This document shows positions 27,526-36,835 of a stretch of DNA of 64,000 bases, piece after piece. The notes below the pieces were generated by a model. The model was given only the letters and a program-made list of their open reading frames with translations. It did not search any database and was not told where the DNA came from. Made by a program: the position numbers and the translations under genes. The DNA lies in NCBI GenBank assembly GCA_965224745.1, contig CBDCZY010000004.1:186001-250000 (forward strand). Reading direction: 5' to 3'. Within the stretch, counting starts at the first letter, position 1; the number at the start of each line of letters is the position of its first letter. Source of the DNA: CBDCZY01 sp965224745. Its GTDB lineage: Bacteria > Pseudomonadota > Gammaproteobacteria > Methylococcales > Methylomonadaceae.

Positions 27526-27999
27526 TCAATAAGCATATATTATCGCCCAATCCTCCGGGTTTATTTGCATTGGCAGTTCTTTCAATTCTTCCAGGGCAGC
27601 AGTTTCAGCTTGCTCCGATAGTACAATATAAGTCCAGTAGCTGTATCCCACCTGCTTTGCCTTGATATAGTGGATAGTTGCCGGTCTTAAGTTAATGACT
27701 TCGGTGGTATCTATCCGACCAGTCCGCGCATAGAAATTATACTGCCCTGACGGCAATTTAACGACCGCGTACGTGTTATCTCCTATTCCTGTAATCCGTT
27801 GATCACTAACCTGCTCGCCATTCGCATTGATGGCCCAACGATGGTCTAATCCGCCTAAAAATTGATGTGGCCGATAAAATACCACTGTACTCATGCCGTC
27901 TTGGGCTTTGATAGTGGTCGTAGAAAATTTACGTCCGACGTTAGGTGTACAGCCTAGCGTGAATAACACACAGATTATTAAAAGCTGTTTTATATTCAT
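27526..27999 (-). CDS. DUF2846-like lipoprotein
   Basis: 157 residues from the ATG at 27999, preceded by a strong GGGAGGAAG; the frame extends to 28074 without support. A lipobox 'FTLGC' places the lipid-modified Cys at about residue 17. The body resembles DUF2846: 'STVVFYRPHQFLGG', a 'LPSGQYNFYA' strand and a late 'YIKAKQVGYSYWTY'. It is the last gene of a five-gene minus-strand run. Function is unknown; an outer-membrane or periplasmic site is inferred from the lipobox. Confidence 0.78.
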   Translation of the reverse strand: MNIKQLLIICVLFTLGCTPNVGRKFSTTTIKAQDGMSTVVFYRPHQFLGGLDHRWAINANGEQVSDQRITGIGDNTYAVVKLPSGQYNFYARTGRIDTTEVINLRPATIHYIKAKQVGYSYWTYIVLSEQAETAALEELKELPMQINPEDWAIIYAY

Positions 28000-28091
28000 G
28001 CTTCCTCCCATATTCTTTATTTTTGTTCGGTTCAAATGGTGCTTATTTCCAAAATTGACAATCGATAATATCAAACATCACCCGCTCCTTA

Positions 28092-28673
28092 TCACTCTTT
28101 TTCGGCAGAAAGAAATAGCGATTGACCAAGGGTTTTAAAAAAAGCCTGATAAACCTCAGGATCTTCGATGGCCCGAATGTTATATTGAATACTTGCCCGT
28201 ACCAGTGACCGGGTTTTTTCCTTTGGGCGAACAGTTACTGTTATTCTTGCCAGGTCGTTGCGATACCTGAAGGGTCCCCAAGATCTGAAATTGGTATTGA
28301 AAATGATGAGTTCATCTGTCTTATATTGATAGTAGGTTGGATGGTCTGACCAGGCATTGTTAAGACTTAACCATTTTTTACCTGACACAACACCCAGCTC
28401 TTCATCCAATACATCCACATCAAAGAACAGGTCCTGCATGGTGGCAATTGTTGCTCGCATGACTTTGGTTTTATCGGTGGTATCAAAAACGCGGGTTTGG
28501 ATGGATCGCAGCTTGACCTGGCTGGCTTCCGACATCAGAATCTGGCTGTGAGAGTTCCATTGGATTTCAGCTCCCCATTGTGTTGCACACCCAGGTAACA
28601 AAAGAATTGCGCATAACAAAAAACCGTGAGGGTTAATCGATTTTAAAAAATGTGTCGTGAATTGCATTGCCAT
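28092..28673 (-). CDS. Lipoprotein of a three-member local family (A)
   Basis: 193 residues, lipobox 'LLPGC' at about residue 29. It shares with the next two upstream genes a 'RSIQTRVFDT' block about 28 residues after the Cys, an 'MQDLFFDVDVLDEELGVVSG' block and a C-terminal 'EVYQAFFKTLGQSLF'. I do not recognise a named family. It lies 92 bp before the DUF2846-like gene on the same strand. Confidence 0.75.
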   Translation of the reverse strand: MAMQFTTHFLKSINPHGFLLCAILLLPGCATQWGAEIQWNSHSQILMSEASQVKLRSIQTRVFDTTDKTKVMRATIATMQDLFFDVDVLDEELGVVSGKKWLSLNNAWSDHPTYYQYKTDELIIFNTNFRSWGPFRYRNDLARITVTVRPKEKTRSLVRASIQYNIRAIEDPEVYQAFFKTLGQSLFLSAEKE

Positions 28674-28731
28674 GATCTGCGTTATTTCGTTATCTACATT
28701 GATTTATCCAGGGTTGCTCATCCTTTTGTCG

Positions 28732-29160
28732 TTACCCTCTTGTAATAAACAAAGATCTTTCCACAGTACTAAAAAACTGCTGGTAAACTTTTGGGTCTTC
28801 AATGGGTTTGGTGTTATGCAACGCGTTAACCCTAATCTCTGTTTGCTGTTTCCCTTTTGCGCGAACCGTTACCGTCAATTCAACAAATCCCCTGCCTCCA
28901 GGGCCGAACTTACCCGCGGTCACTAACCCCATGGGGGCGTTAGCCCGTTCTACGATGAAGCCCAAGTCTTGCAAAGAAGTTACCACCCCCCTAAGCACCT
29001 TATTCTGATCTTTGATGTCAAAGGATCGAGTCTGAAAGCTTCGAATTTTCATCTGACTGTCAGCTAAAGAAAGTAATTCTTTCGGTGGTTTTTGTGGTCC
29101 ACGACAGGCTGGCAAAAGGAAGCTGACGCCAATAATGATGAGCAGGTAACGATAATTCAT
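28732..29160 (-). CDS. Lipoprotein of a three-member local family (B)
   Basis: 142 residues from ATG 29160, with GAGGAAGAAG just upstream; the frame is open to 29202. The lipobox is 'LLPAC'. The conserved blocks are 'RSFQTRSFDI', 'LQDLGFIVERANAPMGLVTAG' and 'KVYQQFFSTVERSLF'. It is the shortest of the three because it lacks the middle insert. It begins 13 bp after the end of the upstream paralogue and is probably co-transcribed with it. Function unknown. Confidence 0.77.
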   Translation of the reverse strand: MNYRYLLIIIGVSFLLPACRGPQKPPKELLSLADSQMKIRSFQTRSFDIKDQNKVLRGVVTSLQDLGFIVERANAPMGLVTAGKFGPGGRGFVELTVTVRAKGKQQTEIRVNALHNTKPIEDPKVYQQFFSTVERSLFITRG

Positions 29161-29173
29161 AGACTTCTTCCTC

Positions 29174-29800
29174 TTATATTTCATGTGCTTCGAGAAAAAC
29201 ACTTTTGGCTAGTTTGGCAAAAAATGCCTGGTAGATTAGTCCATCATCAATCATTTCCATTCTATTTTTTCCAGGAGGAATGGCTTGCTTACCGGTAAAG
29301 CCATCACCTTTCCACACTGTTCTATAAAAATGGATGCGAACCGTGTAGCGCGATGAATCTTGCTCTGCCAGGCGCGTGACCAATGTAGCGTTGATCTGTT
29401 GGTGCAAGTCGACTGGAATAATCATGAGTTGCCTGCCCACAATTCCCAGCATAAAAAATATAGCTTGGACTACATCCTGCCAGTATTCACGGGCGCCGCG
29501 TTCTTTAGCGGCGCGCAACAGGCCAATTTCAGTCGAACTTTCTTCGATTTGAAACCCGAGATCCTGAAGAACAGCAGCAGAAGCCGACAGCAGTTCTTTT
29601 TCATCAGAAGTCTCAAACAGACGAGTTTGTAAGCTACGGTGCTGTAGTCTTTCTGGCGTCAGGCTAAAAAAATCCTCTGCCTTGGGTCTTGCAACACAAC
29701 CCGCCAATAAAACCACTATTATCGGAGCTAACAGCCATCGACATTTAGCCGATGACTCTCTTATGTGCCTGTTTTTAAAACTGCGTGTAGTTGTAAGCAA
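29174..29800 (-). CDS. Lipoprotein of a three-member local family (C)
   Basis: 208 residues from a TTG at 29800 (a weak GGTAAGAG precedes it). The lipobox is 'LLAGC'. The family blocks are 'RSLQTRLFET', 'LQDLGFQIEESSTEIGLLRA' and 'LIYQAFFAKLAKSVF'. It overlaps the upstream SmpA-like gene by 26 bp, which supports an operon. A hydrophobic segment, 'AIFFMLGIVGRQLMIIPV', in the middle is unlike the other two members. Confidence 0.72.
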   Translation of the reverse strand: MLTTTRSFKNRHIRESSAKCRWLLAPIIVVLLAGCVARPKAEDFFSLTPERLQHRSLQTRLFETSDEKELLSASAAVLQDLGFQIEESSTEIGLLRAAKERGAREYWQDVVQAIFFMLGIVGRQLMIIPVDLHQQINATLVTRLAEQDSSRYTVRIHFYRTVWKGDGFTGKQAIPPGKNRMEMIDDGLIYQAFFAKLAKSVFLEAHEI

Positions 29801-30185
29801 AATCTCTTACCTTTTTCTGCTCATCATATTTAATGATAATCGTTAAAGTTTTTTGAGTTGAGGTATTTTGAGACTGACGAGTACTACCGCCCAAAATAAT
29901 GATACCCCCTGCGAAGGAGTTTTGAGTGTCCACACGATTAGAAGAAACTTTGTCGTAAATCCAGACTTCACGTCGTTGCTCATCGGTAGTGACAATATTG
30001 GGGGAACCCAGAATAGACGCTACATCCGAGGCGGGAATGCCTTCTTTGATTTCGCCTTGAACCCTGCCAACCGTTAAGTTGGACGCTTTTTCACTCCCTT
30101 CGGGAGAGACTGGGTGGCTCATGCACGCGGGCAGGGATAATAAAATAAGCCCCGGCATGATGTTACGTAGATAGTTTGTCTTCAT
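29775..30185 (-). CDS. SmpA/OmlA (BamE)-like small lipoprotein
   Basis: 136 residues from ATG 30185, with GGGAG upstream; the longer frame to 30317 enters the MITE and is rejected. The signal peptide ends in 'LSLPAC'. The segment 'IKEGIPASDVASILGSPNIV', followed by 'REVWIYDKVS', matches the alpha-beta pattern of the SmpA/OmlA domain. It is the first gene of the lipoprotein run. It is not BamE itself, because the rest of the protein differs. Confidence 0.72.
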   Translation of the reverse strand: MKTNYLRNIMPGLILLSLPACMSHPVSPEGSEKASNLTVGRVQGEIKEGIPASDVASILGSPNIVTTDEQRREVWIYDKVSSNRVDTQNSFAGGIIILGGSTRQSQNTSTQKTLTIIIKYDEQKKVRDFAYNYTQF

Positions 30186-30223
30186 TTCATGGTCTCCCAA
30201 ATCAAACAATAGTCTCAGGTCAA

Positions 30224-30397
30224 TTAATTCTATACTTTGCCAGATTAACAATAAGTCCGTCATACTCGTCTGGAACGGGTATCCAGCGCCACGGATAGCA
30301 AGCTGAAATTCAGCCATGAAGTCTGGATTCCGGCAATCCCTGTCCGAATGACAATCTTTAAAAAAATGAAATATTTAATCTGACAAAGCAGAATTAA
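30224..30397. mobile_element. 174-bp MITE, full copy 2
   Basis: Terminal repeats (AATTCTATACTTTGCCAGATTA-type left end, shown here in part; right end TAATCTGACAAAGCAGAATT) bracket an interior related to the other copies but in the opposite orientation, with 'CTGGATTCCGGCAATCC' on the right. The left terminal repeat has a 2-bp insertion compared with the 172-bp copies. Confidence 0.72.
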
Positions 30398-30514
30398 TGC
30401 AATTTCTAATAGAAATTTTGTATGGACACCGCTGTTCATACCAGGCTCTATAAATGAGCCCTCTTGAGTAGCTCAGCAGCCATAGAGCTATTTAATCCTA
30501 ATCTGTAGTAATCA

Positions 30515-30534
30515 CCTATGAGCTAAGTCATAGG
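30515..30534. promoter_or_regulatory. Operator-like repeat, copy B
   Basis: The core CCTATGAGCTAAGTCATAGG is a near-perfect inverted repeat. The 65-bp block around it (about 30479-30545) aligns with copy A on the opposite strand and with copy C. It lies 355 bp before tpsB and 330 bp before the divergent lipoprotein run, so its target gene is not certain. Confidence 0.5.
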
Positions 30535-30639
30535 TGTTGATGCAAATTTTTGCATCATAATTTACGTATGGCAGTCTTGTGGGAAAAGAGAAACCGAGAC
30601 CAAGGTTACATCCTTCAACATCAGGATCTTAATAATGGT

Positions 30640-30784
30640 AGTGCAAGAATAATTGACCTGAAATTAAGCTTTAAGGAAAACATTTGTCGTCCCGGCAGGG
30701 ATTGCCGGTTGAATTCCAACAATACTTGCCGGAATAATGTTCTTGGAAAAAGATGAATCAAATAATTTGATAAAGTAGAATTAA
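30640..30784. mobile_element. Degenerate MITE copy
   Basis: The right end reads TAATTTGATAAAGTAGAATT, and the interior keeps 'CCCGGCAGGGATTGCCGG'. The left terminal repeat is not clearly present, so this is a decayed or partial member of the 172-bp family. Confidence 0.55.
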
Positions 30785-30888
30785 ACCCCGATGCTCTTCA
30801 ACCAACCTTGTCATATTCACATCGTTGCAAATACGTTAGAATATCTGAAAGCTCGATTCATCTACTAGAATATTAAAAAATTTCTCCC

Positions 30889-32649
30889 ATGAGAAGAATA
30901 AACAAGAGCAACGAAGTCGTTGTCTTAATGGTTTTCGCCATGAGTCAGCAGCCTATTGCAAGTTATGCAGCGGATATTCCCCGTTTCACTCCGCCCGACG
31001 CGTTAAGTAATGAGCAGCCAAAATTGCCTGATATAAAGCCAGGTCCATTACCCAGGAAACCCAAATTTCAGCTCCCGCCGCTTGAAACAATACCTGAAAA
31101 AGACCGGCCATTATCCACGAAATTTAGTGTTTTCATTAAAGAAATCAGGGTAACGGGCAACACGGTATTTTCTGACCAAACGCTCAAAAAAATTACCGGT
31201 CCGTATGAAAATCGCACCGTGACTAACGAAGAAATCCAGACATTGAGACACCAACTGACTCGTTACTATATCGATCATGGCTATATTAACTCCGGTGTCA
31301 TCCTGCCAGACCAGGAGGTTAAAGAGGGCTTAATCGAGCTGCAAGTGATTGAAGGTGAACTGTCCGATTTAGCGATTAGCGGCAACGGATGGTTACGCTC
31401 CTCGTATCTTGAGGATCGGCTGGAACAAAGTTTCGGACCGCCGCTGAACATCAAAGACGTGCAGGAGCGCCTGCAATTACTCCAACAAGATCCGTTAATC
31501 GATAGGGTCAATGCTGAACTGCGTCCTGGATTAAAACCGGGTCAAAGTCGAATGAATGTTTCTGTGACAGAAGCAAAGCCTTACCAGGTCGGCTTTGTGA
31601 CAGCCAATGACCGCTCACCCAGTATTGGTGGCGTCAGCGGGCAGCTATGGTTGAGCCACAGCAACTTAACCGGGTTTGGTGATGCCTTGTTTTTTAGTTA
31701 CACGGCCATGGAAGGGCTTGATGCGTTTAGTGGAAATTATGCCATTCCTGTGACTTCTTATGATACCCGCCTCAATTTTTATTACCAAAACAGCGAAGCG
31801 GATGTAATAGAAGAACCGATCAATGATCTCCGTATTCATAGTCGCTCAGAAACCTATGGCGTTGCACTATCCCACCCCTTCTACATAACACCCGGGAAAA
31901 CCTTTTCATTAGCACTCGCTTTTGAATACAGATACAGTAAAACATTTGTTGCGAGGAACGAGTCCTTTTCTTTTGCAGAGGGTGTCCCAAGCGATGGTCC
32001 TGAGAAAGGTGAAAGTAAAATTTCTGTACTTCGCTTCTCCCAGGAATGGCTGGATCGCAGCCAGACACAAGTTATTGCCGCCCGCTCGACACTGAACTTG
32101 GGTATTAATACATTAGGAGCAACTCACAACGTTAAAGGTCTGCCAGACAGTCAATTTTTTACTTGGCTTGGGCAGTTTCAATGGATTAAACGTCTGCCTT
32201 TGCTAAGCAGTCAAATTATTTTTCGTTCAGATGTCCAATTGGCTCATGATCCCTTGTTACCCCTGGAAAAATTTTCTGTCGGTGGCCGACGCAGTGTGCG
32301 AGGTTATCGCGAAAACCAGTTTGTTATGGATAAAGGTGCGGCTACCTCGCTGGAGTGGCGCGTTCCTGTTTTACGCCTCCCCATTCCCGGCATCAGTAAA
32401 ACTATAGCGGATGGCGCTGTCCATTTGGCAACCTTTGTCGACTTTGGCTGGACAGAAAACGCAGATACACCAACTCCTGGCCCCGAAACCATCGGCAGTT
32501 GGGGTCTGGGTGTTTTATGGGATCCCTCACCCAAGATACATTCAGAATTTTACTGGGGACTTCCCTTTCGATCCATTAAAGGAGAAAGCGACGAACATGA
32601 TATGCAAGATTTTGGTATTCACTTTCAAGTTAATGCTCAGTTATTTTAG
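30889..32649 (+). CDS. TpsB outer-membrane transporter (ShlB/FhaC/HecB family)
   Basis: 586 residues. A signal peptide of about 28 residues is followed by a Pro-rich linker and two POTRA domains (about 80-158, starting 'FIKEIRVTGNTVF', and about 159-235). A 16-stranded beta-barrel fills the rest. The Omp85-superfamily lid-lock motif is visible as 'SVGGRRSVRGYRE' at about 462-474. It secretes TPS exoproteins across the outer membrane. It is the only TpsB in the window and lies 136 bp upstream of exoprotein 3, so it probably serves all three paralogues, whose TPS domains are almost the same. Confidence 0.92.
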   Translation: MRRINKSNEVVVLMVFAMSQQPIASYAADIPRFTPPDALSNEQPKLPDIKPGPLPRKPKFQLPPLETIPEKDRPLSTKFSVFIKEIRVTGNTVFSDQTLKKITGPYENRTVTNEEIQTLRHQLTRYYIDHGYINSGVILPDQEVKEGLIELQVIEGELSDLAISGNGWLRSSYLEDRLEQSFGPPLNIKDVQERLQLLQQDPLIDRVNAELRPGLKPGQSRMNVSVTEAKPYQVGFVTANDRSPSIGGVSGQLWLSHSNLTGFGDALFFSYTAMEGLDAFSGNYAIPVTSYDTRLNFYYQNSEADVIEEPINDLRIHSRSETYGVALSHPFYITPGKTFSLALAFEYRYSKTFVARNESFSFAEGVPSDGPEKGESKISVLRFSQEWLDRSQTQVIAARSTLNLGINTLGATHNVKGLPDSQFFTWLGQFQWIKRLPLLSSQIIFRSDVQLAHDPLLPLEKFSVGGRRSVRGYRENQFVMDKGAATSLEWRVPVLRLPIPGISKTIADGAVHLATFVDFGWTENADTPTPGPETIGSWGLGVLWDPSPKIHSEFYWGLPFRSIKGESDEHDMQDFGIHFQVNAQLF

Positions 32650-32728
32650 ATGAAAAGAGCGAGAGTCAAACCAAGCGAAACCAAGAACCCGAAAAGTTGG
32701 CTTCTGGCCTAACTCTGTTGCTTTTCAC

Positions 32729-32750
32729 TAATGCTACTTTGTCAGATTAA
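32729..32750. repeat. Solo MITE terminal repeat
   Basis: The sequence 'GCTACTTTGTCAGATTA' matches one end of the MITE family, but no matching second end or interior is present. It lies directly upstream of TPS exoprotein 3 and may mark a decayed insertion. Confidence 0.45.
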
Positions 32751-35297
32751 GGTACAAACTTTTCAAGATTAGGAGTAACACGCTGATGAAAAATATTATC
32801 CAAAAATTTTCGATACAGGATTGTTTAGCCCTCATGATCGCCTGTTGCATCAGCCCATCAGTCTTTAGTGAAGTCACCCTCGACGGCTCGGTAGGAACCG
32901 CTGGCGCATTGAGTGGCCCGAATTACCAAATCACAGAAGAGGTCGGACAACGCGCAGGCAGCAATCTATTCCACAGCTTTGGACAGTTCAACCTCAACAA
33001 TACCGAAAGCGCTACCTTTAGCGGTTCAGCCGGCATCCAAAATGTGATTGGCCGGGTCACTGGCGGGCAAGCCTCCAGTATCGACGGCACCTTGCGCGTA
33101 ACCATCCCTGATGCCAACCTGTATCTGCTCAACCCGGCAGGGATACTGTTTGGGCAGAATGCCAAACTGGATGTCCCCGGCTCGTTCCATGCCAGCACGG
33201 CAGACCTGCTAAAGTTTCAAGACGGGGTACAATTTGAGAGTGGCGTTGCTACGCCAAACCCCATCTTAACAACCGCGCTGCCGGAAGCCTTTGGTTTTTT
33301 AGGCGAGAACCCAGCAGGTATATCCGTAACAGGCGGCAATAATACGACACTTGAAGTACCGAATGGCGAGATGATCTCCCTGGTAGGCGGTGATATAACG
33401 ATTAAGGACAGCTCACTGTATGCGCCGGGAGGTCAGATCAACCTGGCCAGTGTGGGCTCGGCAGGAGATGTTGTGGTGACTGAATTAGGTTTGGATACCG
33501 CATCGCTTGAAAGGATGGGCAATATAAGTATCAGCCAGGATCCTCTCGTGCCCCGCGTGACCATAGCGCCTGAAATACCAGCAATAGCCAATGTGGATGT
33601 CAGTGCAGATACTGCCGGTAAGGTGTTTATTCGTGGAGGACAGATGGTGATGGAGAATGCCAATATCTTGTCAGATACCACTAACGGTGATGGAAGAGGG
33701 ATTGATATTGGATTAACAGGTGATTTGAATATTAACGGCATTGCAGAAACACCCGAAATAGATTCAGCACCACAAAGTGGTATTACCACTTACAGTTTAG
33801 GCAATGGAAATGCTGGCAATATTAATCTGGATGTAAACGGTCTTAAACTAACCCATGGAACACGGATCGATTCCACTGCCTCATCTTCGGGGAACGGCGG
33901 AGATTTGAATATCAATGCCAATTCAATTCTTCTTGAGGGTAATCAGTCAAACGCTGTTCCCAGGTTTATTACAGGTACAACCGCAACGGGTAATGCAGGG
34001 AATATAACCATCAACAATGCAGATAACATAGAACTAAGCGATAGTGCTTTTATTCTATCTTCTACCGCTGCTGAAGGGAATACTGGCGTAATAACAATCA
34101 ATACAGATGCTTTAAATGTTCGCGGCAACGCAAGCATTCAGAGTTTTATCAGTGAAACTGGAAAGGGAGACGGCGGAAGTTTAACAGTCAATGCCAACTC
34201 TGTAGATGTACAAACCAAGGGACTAATCAGAAGCATTACTTTGGGAAAAGGCGATAGCGGTGACATAGCTATCGACACAGGTACCCTTGAGATCCATGAT
34301 GATGCTCAAATCATTAGTACAGTGTTAGAATCAGGTGATGGAAATGCGGGTAATTTATCAATCAATGCCAGCTCTGTAAAAGTTCACAACAAAGGAGGAA
34401 TTGCCAGCGTAACATCGGGAAAAGGTAATGCTGGTAACTTGGCTGTTAATGCGGATGTATTGCAAGTCCATGACAACTCAATTATCTTTAGCGGGGTCTC
34501 TACAACAGGCGATGGAAAAGGGGGGCATTTATTAGTCAGTGCGGGTTCTCTAGGTGTTTCAAAAAATGCCGCCATCCTAAATACGACCGACGGCCAAGGT
34601 AATGCAGGTGATCTGACTATTAATGCAAATTCTTTAAAAGTTAACGATGGGAAGATCACTAATCATACTAATAGCAGCGGTGATGCAGGGAATTTAAAGA
34701 TTAAAATAGGTTCACTAGAATTTTTGGGTGGTGTCATAGGAACTCTATCAGCCGAAGATGCAACCGGTACGAATGGAAATATAACTATAGAGGCAAATTC
34801 CATTTTCATGGCGGGAGATAACCAAAATGCTTCACAAATAACAGGAACCGTTCTTGGAAGCAATGATACGGGAAATCTCACAGTTATTTCGGACAGGCTT
34901 GAGATAAAAGATAGGGCAATCATTGATATATCAAACGCTGGTTCTGGTAATACCGGAAACCTTTTAGTGGACGCTAATGAAATAGTGATCACTAACAACG
35001 CTGGAGGCGTTAACGGAATTGCAGCCAATCTCACTCCTAGGGCTACCGGTAATTCCGGGGGCTTAACCGTAAAATCACAAAATTTGGTTATGCAAAATGG
35101 TGCAAGAATAACTGCAGCTAATTTTGGGAGTGGTAATGGAGGCAACCTCAACATTGAAGCTACTGAGAGTATTGTAGTGGAGGGTACAAGTGAAACTACA
35201 GCACGTAATTCGAGCATCAATAATGAAGCTTTTTCTTCAGGACAAACTGGAGACCTGAACATCCCGCTAGAATTTGCAAGTATTTTTTAATAACAAA

Positions 35298-36485
35298 TCA
35301 ACGCATTTCATAGTTCCTTTGATGCTTAATCAAAGACCAGATGACTCTCGTTAAATGTCGCCCTAAAGCTCTGACTGCTTGGTTATGCTTTTTACCTTCA
35401 GCACGCTTTTTGTCATAATAAGCTTTGGAACTGGGTACCCGCTCGATATGTCGAGCTACCGCTACCATCATAGCCGCCTTGGCGCGCTTATTGACTTGCC
35501 TGGGTGTTTTCGTGCCTTTGAATTGCCCAGATTGATTGTCTAATGCGGCCATGCCGATATACAGCGCTAAACTAGCCTCGGAAGCAAATCGCTTCAGAGT
35601 GCCGATCTCACCCGCCAACTCGGCGCAGGAAATGACCCCAAAGCCAGGAATAGACTGTATCCGGCCAGCAATCACCGAGTGTTCAGTAAGGTCCATTATT
35701 TGTGTTTCTAATCGCTTAATAGATCCCATGATTGCCAAGATACGCTGAGCATCCTCAATGATCATCTCACCCACCCAAGCGACTTCGGGTGCAAAGTAAG
35801 CGGTTTGTTGCCACTGTTGGATGATATCCGCGTATTGGTGACCAACACCTTTGACTTGAAGCAGGCTTTTGCCCTGAATGCGAGCCAGTTTGGAGAACTC
35901 ATCACGGCAGGTCAGAAAGTTTAAAAACCAAAGATTATCAACACTACCGGTAATGTCTAGTAGACCCGGTGAGACCGCCTTGAGGTCCACCTGTAGACGA
36001 TTGGCGATGCGCATCTTATCATTGACCAACTGGCGGCGGCGACGTGTTAAGCGTTTGAGCTGGTCGTTTTCTGCAGGTGTTGCGGCGACTTCTTGCAACA
36101 CATCCTTGGCTAAGGGTAAATGGGTACGCAACTGGAACAGTTCCAGAATTTTATGCGCATCAATCGGGTCGCTCTTAGCGGGCCCTGGAAAAATTTCTTT
36201 GAAACGAGCTAGCTTCAAGTTGTTGACATTATAGAGCGGATAGCCCCGCATCCGAATTTCCGTATCTAAGGGTCGCGCGTGACCATTGAAACCTTCCATC
36301 GCGATGGCGACCGGTAATCCAGTGCGTTTTTCATGAACCGCCAAACGCTGGAAAAAATCGCGAAAACCTAACTTATGATGGGCCAGGTCAAACTCTTCCA
36401 AAATCGCCCCGTCGGGGCCGGCAATGGCCACCCGGTGCTGATAAGAACCAATGTCAATGCCCACGGTAATTTGTGATGTTTGCAT
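35298..36485 (-). CDS. IS110-family transposase (DEDD + Transposase_20)
   Basis: 395 residues from ATG 36485 (AGAGG upstream; the frame is open to 36524). The N-terminal RuvC-like DEDD domain has 'VGIDIGS' (first Asp), 'AMEGFNGHA' (Glu) and 'KSDPIDAHKI' (Asp pair). The C-terminal Transposase_20 domain shows 'SIPGFGVISCAELAGEIG' and 'LALYIGMAALDNQSGQFKG', whose Ser-Gly is the likely nucleophile region. It is full length and probably active. Enzymes of this family act with a bridge RNA encoded in the same element. Confidence 0.92.
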   Translation of the reverse strand: MQTSQITVGIDIGSYQHRVAIAGPDGAILEEFDLAHHKLGFRDFFQRLAVHEKRTGLPVAIAMEGFNGHARPLDTEIRMRGYPLYNVNNLKLARFKEIFPGPAKSDPIDAHKILELFQLRTHLPLAKDVLQEVAATPAENDQLKRLTRRRRQLVNDKMRIANRLQVDLKAVSPGLLDITGSVDNLWFLNFLTCRDEFSKLARIQGKSLLQVKGVGHQYADIIQQWQQTAYFAPEVAWVGEMIIEDAQRILAIMGSIKRLETQIMDLTEHSVIAGRIQSIPGFGVISCAELAGEIGTLKRFASEASLALYIGMAALDNQSGQFKGTKTPRQVNKRAKAAMMVAVARHIERVPSSKAYYDKKRAEGKKHNQAVRALGRHLTRVIWSLIKHQRNYEMR

Positions 36486-36835
36486 AGTGCTTACGCCTCT
36501 GCTATAAAAGATGAAAATTATCATCCAGCGTCTCGTCTACACTCAGAGCCACATCAACCGATTGGCACCATCCCGGCAGACGCTTTGGATGATGCAGATG
36601 ACAGGGGCGGCACTTCAGTGCCGAGCGGATCTAATAAACCAGACCGCTGACCCCATGAGCCACACCCCCGTCAAACCATAGGCTAACTCGATTATCGTGT
36701 TTTGTCATCCGCAAATTTCGGAACAAAAGCCCCTTTTTCGATAAGCCTGTGGATAAGTGGATATCATCCCTGATATCCACTTATCCACGAGCCTAACAGG
36801 TTTGTTTTTATTCCTTAAATTCTATGGTAGACTAT
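36486..36835 (-). ncRNA. Candidate IS110 bridge-RNA region (non-coding end upstream of the transposase)
   Basis: About 350 nt with no reading frame, located between the element end and the transposase start. In IS110-group elements this is where the bridge RNA with target- and donor-binding loops is encoded. A perfect 18-bp hairpin lies inside it (36749-36788). The RNA limits and loops were not resolved by eye. Confidence 0.5.
36749..36788. repeat. Perfect 18-bp inverted repeat with 4-nt loop, DnaA-box-like arms
   Basis: Arms 36749-36766 and 36771-36788 are exact complements around 'TCCC'. The outer part reads TGTGGATAA on the left, starting one base outside the arm (the complement of the DnaA-box consensus TTATCCACA), and TTATCCACG on the right. 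It lies in the non-coding end of the IS110 element. Confidence 0.75.

Larger units (their letters stand above)
30186..30888. other. Repeat-rich intergenic region upstream of tpsB
   Basis: About 700 bp between the divergent lipoprotein run and tpsB. It holds a full MITE, a degenerate MITE and one copy of the operator-like repeat, listed separately. No gene was found. Open frames here simply run through repeat sequence. Confidence 0.6.
35263..36835 (-). mobile_element. IS110-family insertion sequence
   Basis: The boundaries are inferred from the frame of the interrupted gene; a shared 'AT' at both junctions (35261-35262 and 36834-36835) could be the core dinucleotide. No target-site duplication or long terminal inverted repeat is evident, as is usual for IS110. 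One transposase gene on the minus strand is followed by a 35-nt tail and preceded by about 350 nt of non-coding DNA. Boundary error could be a few bases. Confidence 0.8.

Noticed and set aside
30198..30317. Longer N-terminus of the SmpA-like gene
   Set aside because: The extra 44 codons run through the MITE; ATG 30185 has a ribosome site and a good lipoprotein signal.
35878..36234. 118-codon plus-strand frame inside the IS110 element
   Set aside because: Antisense shadow of the transposase gene with Arg/Ser-rich composition.
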